A stretch of DNA of 45,592 nt, taken from the NCBI GenBank assembly GCA_020860545.1, contig JAJBUC010000002.1:552-46143 (forward strand). The letters are read 5' to 3'. Origin of the DNA: Oscillospiraceae bacterium (GTDB lineage: Bacteria; Bacillota; Clostridia; Oscillospirales; Oscillospiraceae). Under the pieces are notes generated by a model. The model ran no database searches, had not been told where the DNA came from, and saw only the letters and a program-made list of their open reading frames with translations. The translations under genes were made by a program, and so were the position numbers. Position 1 is the stretch's first letter, and each line of letters begins with the position of its first letter. Below are positions 1 through 8,814 of this stretch, one piece after another.

Positions 1-23
1 GTCATCTCTTGCGCGGCGAGTAT

Positions 24-992
24 TTAGCGCCTTTTATAGAGAAATTCCTGAAACAGATGGTGAAAATAGTATGTGTTCAACATGGAATCATATCGGATAT
101 AGGAAGTAATGGACGAGACTGTCTGGATTAGTTGCCGGTTGCCTCCTGATAGCTCATATAGAAGTTCTTGCGGCATCTTTTTAAATAAAGATAACTGGAC
201 GAGAAAATGCTGTTCATCTTTGGAAAGGACGGAAAAGATCTCACAATGCATCAGCTTGAAAACGGATGTTTTCATAGCGTCGATAGCATATTCTTCTTGT
301 GAAACGCCCTTTTTCAGGGAGAGTCCAATCAAATAGATTGCCAAAATCCACCCGCTTGTCTGTTTTTGGATATTTGATACCATATGTGTCGATACAGTAA
401 CGTGATTGAGCTTGTAATAGTCTATGATTTCACGTTCATTAAACCGCAGCGCATCTTCTGAAATTATGGTGAGCAGGCCTTTCGATAAGAGCGAGGCCAT
501 GCTGACACCGGGCTCTTGCCTGGATATCAATATTACCGACAAATTTGGTATGCACGCATTGATAAGCCGCTCTAAAAAGCGCAAAATTTTGTCTTCCGTA
601 ATCAAATGCACGTTATCATATACGAGAACACATTTTTGTGCAATTGCATCGGAAAGATACGAGATGCAGTGATTCATTTTTTCCAATGAATCAGGGAAAC
701 CGAGGACGTTCAAACGTTCCATAAACGATTGATTCTGTGGCGGGAAAATTTTTTTAAAGTTTTCCCAGTATTTTGCTATGCTATTATCCGTGATTGTAAT
801 TGTATGCCATAAACAGTGGATATTGCAATCGGCTAAAAAGGAACGGACGGCCTGCGTTTTTCCATAACCTGTCCCGGCAATGATTGTTGTAACAGGTTTT
901 TCAATTGCCTGTTTAAGTTGAAGATCAATTTGTGGTCGTTTTAAAAACACGATGTCGCCTGGTACAATGGCTGTTAACTGATTTGGTGACAT
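24..992 (-). CDS. MalT/LuxR-family STAND NTPase N-terminal region; ends at TAA before the TPR/HTH domains
   Basis: P-loop 'TTIIAGTGYGKTQAV', 'CVLVYDNVHLI' Walker B-like, 'VILISRQEP', 'YYFHHLFQEFLY' MalT-like motif. Start placed at MSPNQL because GGAGGT lies just upstream; the listed ORF extends to 1199. Confidence 0.7.
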   Translation of the reverse strand: MSPNQLTAIVPGDIVFLKRPQIDLQLKQAIEKPVTTIIAGTGYGKTQAVRSFLADCNIHCLWHTITITDNSIAKYWENFKKIFPPQNQSFMERLNVLGFPDSLEKMNHCISYLSDAIAQKCVLVYDNVHLITEDKILRFLERLINACIPNLSVILISRQEPGVSMASLLSKGLLTIISEDALRFNEREIIDYYKLNHVTVSTHMVSNIQKQTSGWILAIYLIGLSLKKGVSQEEYAIDAMKTSVFKLMHCEIFSVLSKDEQHFLVQLSLFKKMPQELLYELSGGNRQLIQTVSSITSYIRYDSMLNTYYFHHLFQEFLYKRR

Positions 993-1272
993 TTTGTATA
1001 CCTCCAAATGGTTCATCCTAATGATCTGGCCGGTCAGATGAACAGCATAATAAGTATAGCTTTTATTTGCATTTTTGTCAATTATCAATAAACATAATGA
1101 AAGATAAAAGTTTATAAAATGGAAAAGTATTTCGTGCCGAACGGGGTACCTATCTTGTATTTGGAACCCGGGAAGGCACTTTCTGTAGAGCCTATACACT
1201 TAATGTCCGTTTAATTGTACATAACATATGCTATCCTGAAGATAAGAAAACAAAGAAAAGGGAGCACATATT

Positions 1273-1395
1273 ATGTACTACGAGATCAAAAGAGTATTGG
1301 ACCATGTGGAGGTTTACGACAGAGATGGGCGGTTTTGCTTTTCCGCCGATTCTGCAGGGGAGGCGGAGCGGGAGTTAGCGTCGCTCTCTGCATAA
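1273..1395 (+). CDS. Small 40-aa ORF, MYYEIKRVLDHVEVYDRDGRFCFSADSAGEAERELASLSA
   Basis: ATG at 1273 preceded by AAAAGGGAG at RBS spacing; compact charged/aromatic sequence; below the ORF-track length cutoff. Confidence 0.6.
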   Translation: MYYEIKRVLDHVEVYDRDGRFCFSADSAGEAERELASLSA

Positions 1396-3041
1396 GGGCG
1401 CTGCCCCTTCACATGCTCCAGCGCAAAAAGGGCCGCCCCCAGTGCACCGCACAAATCGGGTACCTCGGCGATCCAGAGCGGCGCGCCGAGCCGTGTCTCG
1501 ATCTCTTTGACGACACCGCGGTTGCGCGCAACTCCGCCGGTCATCATATAGTCTGGCCCGCCGCCCGCCCGACTGACAAGGGCGGAGGTCTTCACCGCGA
1601 CCGACTTGTGCAGTCCGTGCACGATATCGGCGGCGCTGTGGTTATCGGCAATCAGGGAGACCACCTCCGATTCTGCAAAGACGGTGCAGATGCTCGAGAT
1701 GGTGAGATCCTCCGTCCACTGCAGGCCGAGCTCACCCAGCGCGTCGAGCTCAACCTCCATGGTGCGCGCCATCAGCTCTAAAAATCGTCCGGTACCGGCG
1801 GCACACTTGTCGTTCATGACAAAGTTCGTGACCGTTCCGTCCGGCCCCAGGCAGATCACCTTGCTGTCCTGCCCGCCGATATCCACAATCGTGCGCGCGG
1901 CGGGGTTTAAGTAATGTGCGCCGCGTGCATGGCAGGTGATTTCGGTCACCGCGCCGGTGGCAAAGGGAATATTGTTGCGCCCGTAGCCCGTGGCGACAAT
2001 GGCGGCCATGTCCTCTTTGGAAAACCCTGCAATGGCGGCAAATGCCTTTTCCGCCCCGACGCCTGCCTTCGGCCCGGTGCGCACGATAGCGCTTGCCACA
2101 AGGTTGCCGTCCAGATCCAATACCGCGACGTTTGTGGTGGTGGAGCCGCTATCGATACCGGCCACGTAGTTGCCGGTCTGATTTGTGCCGTGCGCGGCGG
2201 CATCTGGGAAAATGCGTTCGATAAACGCGTCGAGCCGTGTGGCAAGCTGGCCCGCTGCGGCGCGGGAAAAGTCCGATTCCAGCTTCAAAAGCGGAATGGC
2301 ACAGGTTTTGCGCAGCTTTTCATATTCAAAGGCGTAGTAATCGCAGAATTTTACGGTGTGATAGATGATTCCCTTGATATTGGGGTGGCTGAGCAGCTCC
2401 TCACGACGGCCGATGCCGTCCATCCGCATACAGGGCAGCTGCCCCAAAAGTGCACCCGCATACCAGTCCATCAGCGCGTCAAAGGTATCGGGAAACTGCG
2501 CGGGTGCTGTAATACGGCGGTTCCCGCCGCAGGTCATGTCTACAACGGGAATGGGTGCATGAGCGCGAAAGGCGTCCAACATAGTGCTGCCGGCACGCGC
2601 GCCTAAAACGGCCAGAAATGGTTCCTGCGGCAGCGGCGGTGCCGAGACAAAGGCGGCCTTAAATTGAGCGGCATCAAACGTTCTGCCCGAATAAGCCGCA
2701 AATTCCTCTGCCAGACGACGCAGCTCCCGTGAAAGCTGCATGCGTGCGCAGGAATCGTCGTGATGCGGCAGGTCAAGCAGGAAGGTAAAGCGCTCCGGAT
2801 GCGCACTGCGCGCCACATCATAAGTACGCCGCAGACTGTCGCAGCAGTTGACAAGCACAAGGCCCTCCAGCGCCGCGCTCCGGCTGTCCTCCAGCACCGC
2901 CTTGGCGTGGCAGCAGAAGTGGTTGTGGGTCAGGGTCTCCGCATATTCGAAATCCGCCGCCTCGCTGTTGAGCAGCGTGCAGGAACAGCCGAAGGCGGCA
3001 AAAAGCTCCAATGGTGTATATTTGCAGGTGTAGCCGATCAT
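1314..3041 (-). CDS. Fusion of a compact HgdB-like 2-hydroxyacyl-CoA dehydratase domain and a BadF/BadG/HgdC-type ATPase activase
   Basis: C-terminal half: 'YVAGIDSGSTTTNVAVLD', 'DIGGQDSKVI', 'NDKCAAGTGRFLE', 'CTVFAESEVVSL' activase motifs. N-terminal half is Cys-containing and HgdB-like. Confidence 0.85.
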   Translation of the reverse strand: MIGYTCKYTPLELFAAFGCSCTLLNSEAADFEYAETLTHNHFCCHAKAVLEDSRSAALEGLVLVNCCDSLRRTYDVARSAHPERFTFLLDLPHHDDSCARMQLSRELRRLAEEFAAYSGRTFDAAQFKAAFVSAPPLPQEPFLAVLGARAGSTMLDAFRAHAPIPVVDMTCGGNRRITAPAQFPDTFDALMDWYAGALLGQLPCMRMDGIGRREELLSHPNIKGIIYHTVKFCDYYAFEYEKLRKTCAIPLLKLESDFSRAAAGQLATRLDAFIERIFPDAAAHGTNQTGNYVAGIDSGSTTTNVAVLDLDGNLVASAIVRTGPKAGVGAEKAFAAIAGFSKEDMAAIVATGYGRNNIPFATGAVTEITCHARGAHYLNPAARTIVDIGGQDSKVICLGPDGTVTNFVMNDKCAAGTGRFLELMARTMEVELDALGELGLQWTEDLTISSICTVFAESEVVSLIADNHSAADIVHGLHKSVAVKTSALVSRAGGGPDYMMTGGVARNRGVVKEIETRLGAPLWIAEVPDLCGALGAALFALEHVKGQRPYAESDANSRSASPAESAEKQNRPSLS

Positions 3042-4309
3042 GTGCGCCCCTCCAATTGCTCCATAAAGGCCTGTAAGCGCGTCACCATCTGTCCGTCTCC
3101 GACGTTGCCGGAATCGCAGCCGTCGCCATCGAGCAGAAGGGTGGGGTACCCCTCTGCCTCAAATGTACGCTTCATATAGCCTGCGGCACCGCTGGTCTGT
3201 TTGCAGCCCCAGTGGCAGAAGCAGACGATGCCGTCAATGTTCATTTTCTTTGCCATATCCAGCGTGCGCGCCGTCCGGCGGTCTGCCCCGCCGTTATAGG
3301 AGCCCTCCACGAGCATGCGCGCCATGGACTCGTATGGATGCGCCGGGTCGGGCAGTACCATATTTTCATAGTTCATGTCACTTGCTACAATCTCACAGCG
3401 GTCACTGAAATTGAGGATCTGCTTCATGGAGCCCTGCCAGTAGGGCAGGGTATGTACCCAAAGCAGCCGCTTACCGCGCAATCCTTCCGGCAGTTCGTGC
3501 ACTTGTTTCAGGAGCAAATTTGTGTACTTGGACATCTCCGGCTTCCCGCGCAGGATATGCAGGGCGATCATGGCGAACATCTCGCTTGTCATCTCATCCG
3601 GCATGGCACGCGTGGCGCGCAGGTCGAGATAGCACCGGTAATTCTGCATGGTTTCCCGACTATAGGAAAGTGCCTGACGCAGGCGCTGTTCGGAAAGGGT
3701 TTTTCCGGCGTGCTGAGCGAGAAACCTGCCCATTTCCCGCAGCTGGTCTGCGACATAGGCGACGGCGTCCGCATTCGGCTGATAGGGGACGTCGACGGTA
3801 AAGTGCGGGGCACCATACAGCTCCGACAAGCGCCGAAAGGTAAGCTGGTTTGCGTCGCACGCAAGGGACGTATTCAAAATAGCGCATGGCGGAGGGAGAA
3901 CCCCCGACTCCGCAATGCCCAGCAGCATTTTGTGGTAGGAGCAGTAGCTCTCCGGCACACCGTGCTCCTCTGCAGTCTGTATAAATACGGTGTCCGTGGA
4001 TGTGGACGTCACATAGCAGGCCAGTCCCTCCGGGAACATGGGGGTGATGTCCATCGCGTGCAACAGCTCGCAGGGCAGGAATACATTGACGCAGGCGCAG
4101 GATCTGCCGTGCGCCAGCGCATGGCCCATCATGGGGGACACGACGCTTTGTATATAGCTTTGCGCCTTGCCCAGCCGCTTTGGCGGCATATATCGCATCT
4201 GCGCGCCCACAAGATGATACGCGGTCGAAAGCAGCCAGCGCGCGCGGCGCGGATGGTCGCCGACCTGACCGCTGACCATTGCACCAAACTGATCCACAAC
4301 AGAGCCCAT
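3038..4309 (-). CDS. 2-hydroxyacyl-CoA dehydratase (HgdB/FldB/YjiM-like) subunit
   Basis: Conserved Cys spacing ('FLPCELLHAMDITPMFPEG', 'GIVCFCHWGCKQTSGAA', 'PTLLLDGDGCDSGN'); 4-nt overlap with the downstream fusion ORF. Start uncertain (listed ORF starts at 4345; GAGGGGG supports MGSVV at about 4309). Confidence 0.8.
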   Translation of the reverse strand: MGSVVDQFGAMVSGQVGDHPRRARWLLSTAYHLVGAQMRYMPPKRLGKAQSYIQSVVSPMMGHALAHGRSCACVNVFLPCELLHAMDITPMFPEGLACYVTSTSTDTVFIQTAEEHGVPESYCSYHKMLLGIAESGVLPPPCAILNTSLACDANQLTFRRLSELYGAPHFTVDVPYQPNADAVAYVADQLREMGRFLAQHAGKTLSEQRLRQALSYSRETMQNYRCYLDLRATRAMPDEMTSEMFAMIALHILRGKPEMSKYTNLLLKQVHELPEGLRGKRLLWVHTLPYWQGSMKQILNFSDRCEIVASDMNYENMVLPDPAHPYESMARMLVEGSYNGGADRRTARTLDMAKKMNIDGIVCFCHWGCKQTSGAAGYMKRTFEAEGYPTLLLDGDGCDSGNVGDGQMVTRLQAFMEQLEGRT

Positions 4310-4349
4310 AAACATCCCCCTCAAGCATGCAGTTCCCGCCGGCACGGAT

Positions 4350-4383
4350 AAAAAAAGGGGGACACCCAGTCCGGGTGTCCCTT
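4350..4383 (-). terminator. Rho-independent terminator downstream of tRNA-Gly
   Basis: On the minus strand: GGGACACCC GGAC TGGGTGTCCC CCTTTTTTT. Confidence 0.85.
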
Positions 4384-4385
4384 TA

Positions 4386-4461
4386 TGGAGCAGGTGACGA
4401 GGCTCGAACTCGCTACCTCCACCTTGGCAAGGTGGCGCTCTACCAGATGAGCTACACCTGC
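4386..4461 (-). tRNA. tRNA-Gly (anticodon GCC), CCA encoded
   Basis: Minus strand: GCAGGTG TA GCTC..GAGC CCACC TTGCCAA GGTGG AGGTA GCGAG TTCGAGC CTCGT CACCTGC TCCA; full cloverleaf. Confidence 0.96.
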
Positions 4462-4566
4462 GGCGACAGAAAATATTATACCTTGCATTTGCCCTCTTGT
4501 CAAGATGGATTATTCACAGTTGCACGGTAAACGCAAGAAAAAGTGAAAATGCAGAAAGTAAAACTT

Positions 4567-4600
4567 GCGCCTTGCGCGGCTCTTTAGCCACGCAAGGCGC
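4567..4600 (-). terminator. Terminator hairpin downstream of PFOR
   Basis: GCGCCTTGCGTGGC TAAAGA GCCGCGCAAGGCGC followed by AAGTTTTAC on the minus strand. Confidence 0.7.
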
Positions 4601-4627
4601 ATTGTTTATGATCACGCTGCTACAACA

Positions 4628-7600
4628 TTATACCTTATATAGTGCCTCCAGACGCAGGAGATGGTCATACCGCTCCTTTGCATCCGCTTCATTTTTCTCG
4701 AAGAGATCCTTTGCGCGCTCCGGTGCGGCCTGCGCGAGGGATGCGTAACGCGCCTCGTTCATCAGGAATTCCTGATAGCCGCCGGCGGGCGCCTTGCAGT
4801 CGAGCACAAACGGATTTTTGCCCTCCGCCTTGAGGGCGGGATTGAAGCGGAACAGGTTCCAGTATCCGCAGTCTACCGCCTTTTTCATCTCGCTCTGGCA
4901 ATTGCCCAAACCGCCCTTGATGGAGTGCATCTCACAGGGGGAATAGCCGATGATGAGGGACGGTCCGTGGTAGGCCTCCGCCTCGTTAATGGCTTTAAGC
5001 GTCTGGTTGGCGTTTGCGCCCATGGCGACCTGCGCCACATAGACATAGCCGTACTGCATGACAATTTCAGCGAGCGATTTCTTTTTTATATTTTTACCTG
5101 CGGAGGCAAACTGCGCCACCTGTCCGATGTTGGAGGATTTGGACGCCTGCCCGCCGGTATTGGAATAGACTTCGGTGTCAAACACAAAGATATTGACATC
5201 CTCGCCGGAGGCGAGCACATGATCAAGACCGCCGTATCCGATGTCGTACGCCCAGCCGTCTCCACCAAAAATCCAGACAGATTTCTTGCTCAGGTAAGCC
5301 TTCTGCTGCAAAATTTCACGGGAGAGCGTACACGCCTCGCAGTTGCAATAGGTCTCTCCGGCCGCCTTGAGCGCCTGCATATGTGCCAGGAATTCACCCT
5401 GCTTGTCGCCAAACGCCTCTTTGGCCGCCGGGGACGACAGGAATGCCAGACACTCGTCAACACCCATAATCCCCTGCTCCAGCGCCGTAATGTACGCCTC
5501 GGTAGCCGCGGCGTTTGCCGCGCTGTCGTCCATCGTCTCCAGCCAATGCCGGGCAGCTTCCTTGAGCGGTTCGTAGGCGTATTCTACCGCAATCAGCGCG
5601 CGGGTCTTCTCTGCCAGATTCTCCCGCATGGTTTTTTGTGCGAGATACATGCCGAGACCATGCTCCGCGTTGTCCTCAAAGAGGGAGTTCGCCCATGCGG
5701 GGCCTTTGCCCTCCTTATTCACCGTATAGGGTGAAGTGGCAGCCGGGCCGCCCCAGATGGAGGAACAGCCGGTCGCATTGGAGATGTACATGCGGTCACC
5801 GCAAACCTGTGTCACAAGGCGGGCATACGCGGTCTCCGCGCAGCCTGCACAGGAGCCGGAAAACTCAAGCAGCGGGGTCTTGAACTGGCTACCTTTCACC
5901 GAGGTATTGTCCGCCACATCTTCCTTCACGCTGACGTTATCCACCATGTAGTGAAACACATCCTGCTGTGCGCCCTGGCTCTCCTGCGAGACCATCGTGA
6001 GCGAATGGGTCGGGCAGATGTTGGCGCAAACGTTGCAGCCCATGCAGTCCAGCGGAGAAATCGCGAGTGCGTACTCGTAGACGCCCTTGCCCTTGCCCGC
6101 CTTGAAGGGTACCGCCTTTGTCCCGGCAGGCGCGTTTTTCAGCTCATCCTCCGTCAGGGCGTAGGGCCGAATGGTCGCGTGGGGGCAGACATAGGCGCAC
6201 TGGTTACACTGAATACAGGTGTTCTCATTCCACGCCGGTACCGATACGGCCACGCCGCGCTTTTCATATGCGGACGCGCCCTGCGGGAAGGTGCCGTCGG
6301 CGTAGCCGCTTGCAAACGCGGACACGGGCAGGCTGTCGCCGTCCATGCGTCCGACCGGCTCAAGGATCCCCTCCACCAGCCGTACAACGCTCTCCCGTCC
6401 CTCCGGCTTGGCCCCGTGGGGCTTCTCCTCCGCGTTCGCCCAGGCGGCCGGAACTTCATACTTTTTAAACGCCGTCGCCCCAGCGTCAATGGCCTTGTGG
6501 TTCATGTCCACCACGTCCTGCCCCTTCTTCAAATACGAGTGGGTGGCGGCATCCTTCATATAGCCGATGGCCTCCTCGGTGGGCATGACCTTTGCAAGGG
6601 TAAAGAAGGCGGACTGGAGGATGGTATTCGTGCGCTTACCCATACCGATCTCCTGCGCGAGGTCAATGGCGTTGATGGTATAGAGCTGTACGTTATTCTG
6701 CGCGATATAGCGCTTTGCCTCGGCGGGCATGTGCTGCGCAAGCTCCTCGGCGCTCCACTGGCAGTTGATCATAAACACGCCGCCGGGCTTTACGTCGTTG
6801 ACCATCTTGTATCCCTTGATGACGTAAGAGGGGTTGTGGCAGGCGACAAAATCCGCCTTATTGATATAGTAGGGGGCGCGGATGGGGGAGTCACCAAAGC
6901 GCAGGTGGCTGATGGTAACGCCGCCCGTTTTCTTGGAGTCATACTGGAAATACGCCTGCACGTACTTGTCGGTGTGGTCCCCAATGATTTTAATGGAGTT
7001 TTTGTTTGCGCCGACGGTGCCGTCGCCGCCCAGTCCCCAGAACTTACACTCGATGGTACCCGGTGCCGCTGTGTTGGGCGAGGGCTTTTCAGGCAGGGAG
7101 GTATTGGTCACGTCATCGACAATACCGATGGTGAACTGGCGCTTCGGCTCTTTTTTTGTCATCTCCTCGTAAACCGCGAAGACGGAGGACGGCGGGGTGT
7201 CCTTGGAGCCGAGGCCGTAGCGCCCACCGATGATTGTCGCCTGACGGCCCGCGTTTGCAAACGCGGTGACCACATCCATATAGAGCGGTTCACCCTGCGC
7301 GCCGGGCTCTTTTGTGCGGTCGAGCACCGCAATTGTCTTCGCCGTCGCGGGGATGGCCGCGAGCAGGCGCGCGGGGGAGAAGGGGCGATAGAGGCGCACC
7401 TTGACAAGCCCCACCTTTTCCCCGTGGGCGTTGAGGTAGTCGATGACCTCCTCCGTCACATCGCAGATGGAGCCCATGGCGATGATCACGCGCTCCGCGT
7501 CGGGCGCACCGTAGTAGTTAAAGAGCTGATAGTCTGTCCCGAGCTTGGCGTTGACCTGCTGCATGTAACCTTCCACAATATCCGGCACGGCAGCGTAATA

Positions 7601-8302
7601 CTTGTTTGCCGCCTCTCGATGCTGGAAGAAGATATCCCCGTTTTCATGAGAGCCGCGCATCACGGGATGTTCCGGATTGAGGGCGCGGTCACGGAAGGCC
7701 TGCACCGCGTCCATGTCGAGCATCTCCGCGAGATCGTCGTAGTCCCAGATCTGAATCTTCTGAATTTCGTGCGAAGTGCGGAACCCGTCAAAGAAGTTTA
7801 CAAACGGAACGCGGCCTTTGATGGCGGCAAGATGCGCCACCGCCGCGAGATCCATGACCTCCTGCGGGTTGCTCTCTGCGAGCATGGCAAACCCGGTCTG
7901 CCGACAGGACATCACGTCCGAATGATCACCAAAAATGTTCAGCGCGTGGGTTGCCACGGTCCGCGCCGACACGTGGAATACCGCCGGAAGCAGCTCGCCT
8001 GCCATTTTGTACATATTCGGAATCATGAGCAGCAGGCCCTGGCTTGCGGTATACGTCGTCGTCAGGGCACCCGCTGCAAGCGAGCCGTGCACCGTTCCGG
8101 CGGCACCGGCCTCCGACTGCATCTCCACCACCTTGACCGTGCTCCCAAATACGTTTTTCCGTCCGGCGGACGCCCACTGGTCGACACTGTCCGCCATTGG
8201 GCTTGAGGGGGTGATCGGATAAATACCGGCCACCTCGGTAAAGGCATAGGACACATGGGCAGCGGCTGTGTTCCCGTCCATTGATTTAAGCTTGCGTGCC
8301 AT
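4628..8302 (-). CDS. nifJ: Pyruvate:ferredoxin (flavodoxin) oxidoreductase
   Basis: 'MARKLKSMDGNTAAAHVSYAFTEVAGIYPITPSSPMAD', two ferredoxin clusters (CIQCNQCAYVCP, CMGCNVCANICP), TPP domain 'IFGGDGWAYDIGYGGLDHVLASGEDVN'. RBS AAGGAGG before the ATG at 8302. Confidence 0.97.
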   Translation of the reverse strand: MARKLKSMDGNTAAAHVSYAFTEVAGIYPITPSSPMADSVDQWASAGRKNVFGSTVKVVEMQSEAGAAGTVHGSLAAGALTTTYTASQGLLLMIPNMYKMAGELLPAVFHVSARTVATHALNIFGDHSDVMSCRQTGFAMLAESNPQEVMDLAAVAHLAAIKGRVPFVNFFDGFRTSHEIQKIQIWDYDDLAEMLDMDAVQAFRDRALNPEHPVMRGSHENGDIFFQHREAANKYYAAVPDIVEGYMQQVNAKLGTDYQLFNYYGAPDAERVIIAMGSICDVTEEVIDYLNAHGEKVGLVKVRLYRPFSPARLLAAIPATAKTIAVLDRTKEPGAQGEPLYMDVVTAFANAGRQATIIGGRYGLGSKDTPPSSVFAVYEEMTKKEPKRQFTIGIVDDVTNTSLPEKPSPNTAAPGTIECKFWGLGGDGTVGANKNSIKIIGDHTDKYVQAYFQYDSKKTGGVTISHLRFGDSPIRAPYYINKADFVACHNPSYVIKGYKMVNDVKPGGVFMINCQWSAEELAQHMPAEAKRYIAQNNVQLYTINAIDLAQEIGMGKRTNTILQSAFFTLAKVMPTEEAIGYMKDAATHSYLKKGQDVVDMNHKAIDAGATAFKKYEVPAAWANAEEKPHGAKPEGRESVVRLVEGILEPVGRMDGDSLPVSAFASGYADGTFPQGASAYEKRGVAVSVPAWNENTCIQCNQCAYVCPHATIRPYALTEDELKNAPAGTKAVPFKAGKGKGVYEYALAISPLDCMGCNVCANICPTHSLTMVSQESQGAQQDVFHYMVDNVSVKEDVADNTSVKGSQFKTPLLEFSGSCAGCAETAYARLVTQVCGDRMYISNATGCSSIWGGPAATSPYTVNKEGKGPAWANSLFEDNAEHGLGMYLAQKTMRENLAEKTRALIAVEYAYEPLKEAARHWLETMDDSAANAAATEAYITALEQGIMGVDECLAFLSSPAAKEAFGDKQGEFLAHMQALKAAGETYCNCEACTLSREILQQKAYLSKKSVWIFGGDGWAYDIGYGGLDHVLASGEDVNIFVFDTEVYSNTGGQASKSSNIGQVAQFASAGKNIKKKSLAEIVMQYGYVYVAQVAMGANANQTLKAINEAEAYHGPSLIIGYSPCEMHSIKGGLGNCQSEMKKAVDCGYWNLFRFNPALKAEGKNPFVLDCKAPAGGYQEFLMNEARYASLAQAAPERAKDLFEKNEADAKERYDHLLRLEALYKV

Positions 8303-8371
8303 GACTGCTTCCTCCTTAATTAAATCCCGAAAGACCTGCACCCGTATGGGGGCATTTATAAATGTGTTACT

Positions 8372-8400
8372 ATTTTAACATCTTGTATGTATTTTGTAAA
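8372..8400 (-). promoter_or_regulatory. Candidate sigma-A promoter for nifJ
   Basis: Minus strand TTTACA - 17 nt - TAAAAT. Confidence 0.5.
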
Positions 8401-8529
8401 TGCAATCTTGCCTGGTAAAATATCTTTGGTAGAAAGGTAAAATTGTCGGTTTAATTTTACTCATTTTTGCAGGATTTCGCCCTGCTTTCTGGCAAAATGG
8501 AACCGTTTTTGCAGATTAATGCATTGTGT

Positions 8530-8558
8530 TTGTACTGTCGGCTGTGATATGTTATACT
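8530..8558 (+). promoter_or_regulatory. Candidate sigma-A promoter for yifB
   Basis: TTGTAC - 17 nt - TATACT. Confidence 0.5.
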
Positions 8559-8714
8559 ATAAAAGCGTTCAATTTATATGCTTACCTTCTACTGCACTTC
8601 TCACGGAGTGGGTTCCCTATGCCCTTTGCGCAGCCGCGTTCTTCTTGGCGCGAACAAACCGCCACGGATGCGCACTATCTATCCCCCGTCATCGTTCCGT
8701 AGCGGCAGACAGCA

Positions 8715-8764
8715 GGGGACAAGCCGTCTCAAGGACACAGGGAGCCCCCTCCGCAAGAAGTACG
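8715..8764 (+). repeat. Dispersed intergenic repeat, copy A
   Basis: GGGGACAAGCCGTCTCAAGGACACAGGGAGCCCCCTCCGCAAGAAGTACGG; related to 17498-17545 (reverse complement), 17562-17596 and 38868-38900. Confidence 0.55.
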
Positions 8765-8814
8765 GATGAACCAGTCATCCCCGCCTAATTTACGATTCAC
8801 AAGGAGGCCTTCCT

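Noticed and set aside
3212-4351. 379-aa ORF on the + strand
   Set aside because: Antisense to the HgdB-like gene; no motif or RBS.
4321-4530. Short ORFs spanning the tRNA (4321-4503 and 4327-4530)
   Set aside because: They read through tRNA-Gly(GCC) and its terminator; classic false ORFs.
5951-8206. 751-aa ORF on the + strand
   Set aside because: Antisense to nifJ; His/Arg/Val-rich shadow translation with no domain.
8519-8788. 89-aa ORF in the yifB leader
   Set aside because: Starts within the promoter region, has no RBS, and its end is the dispersed repeat.
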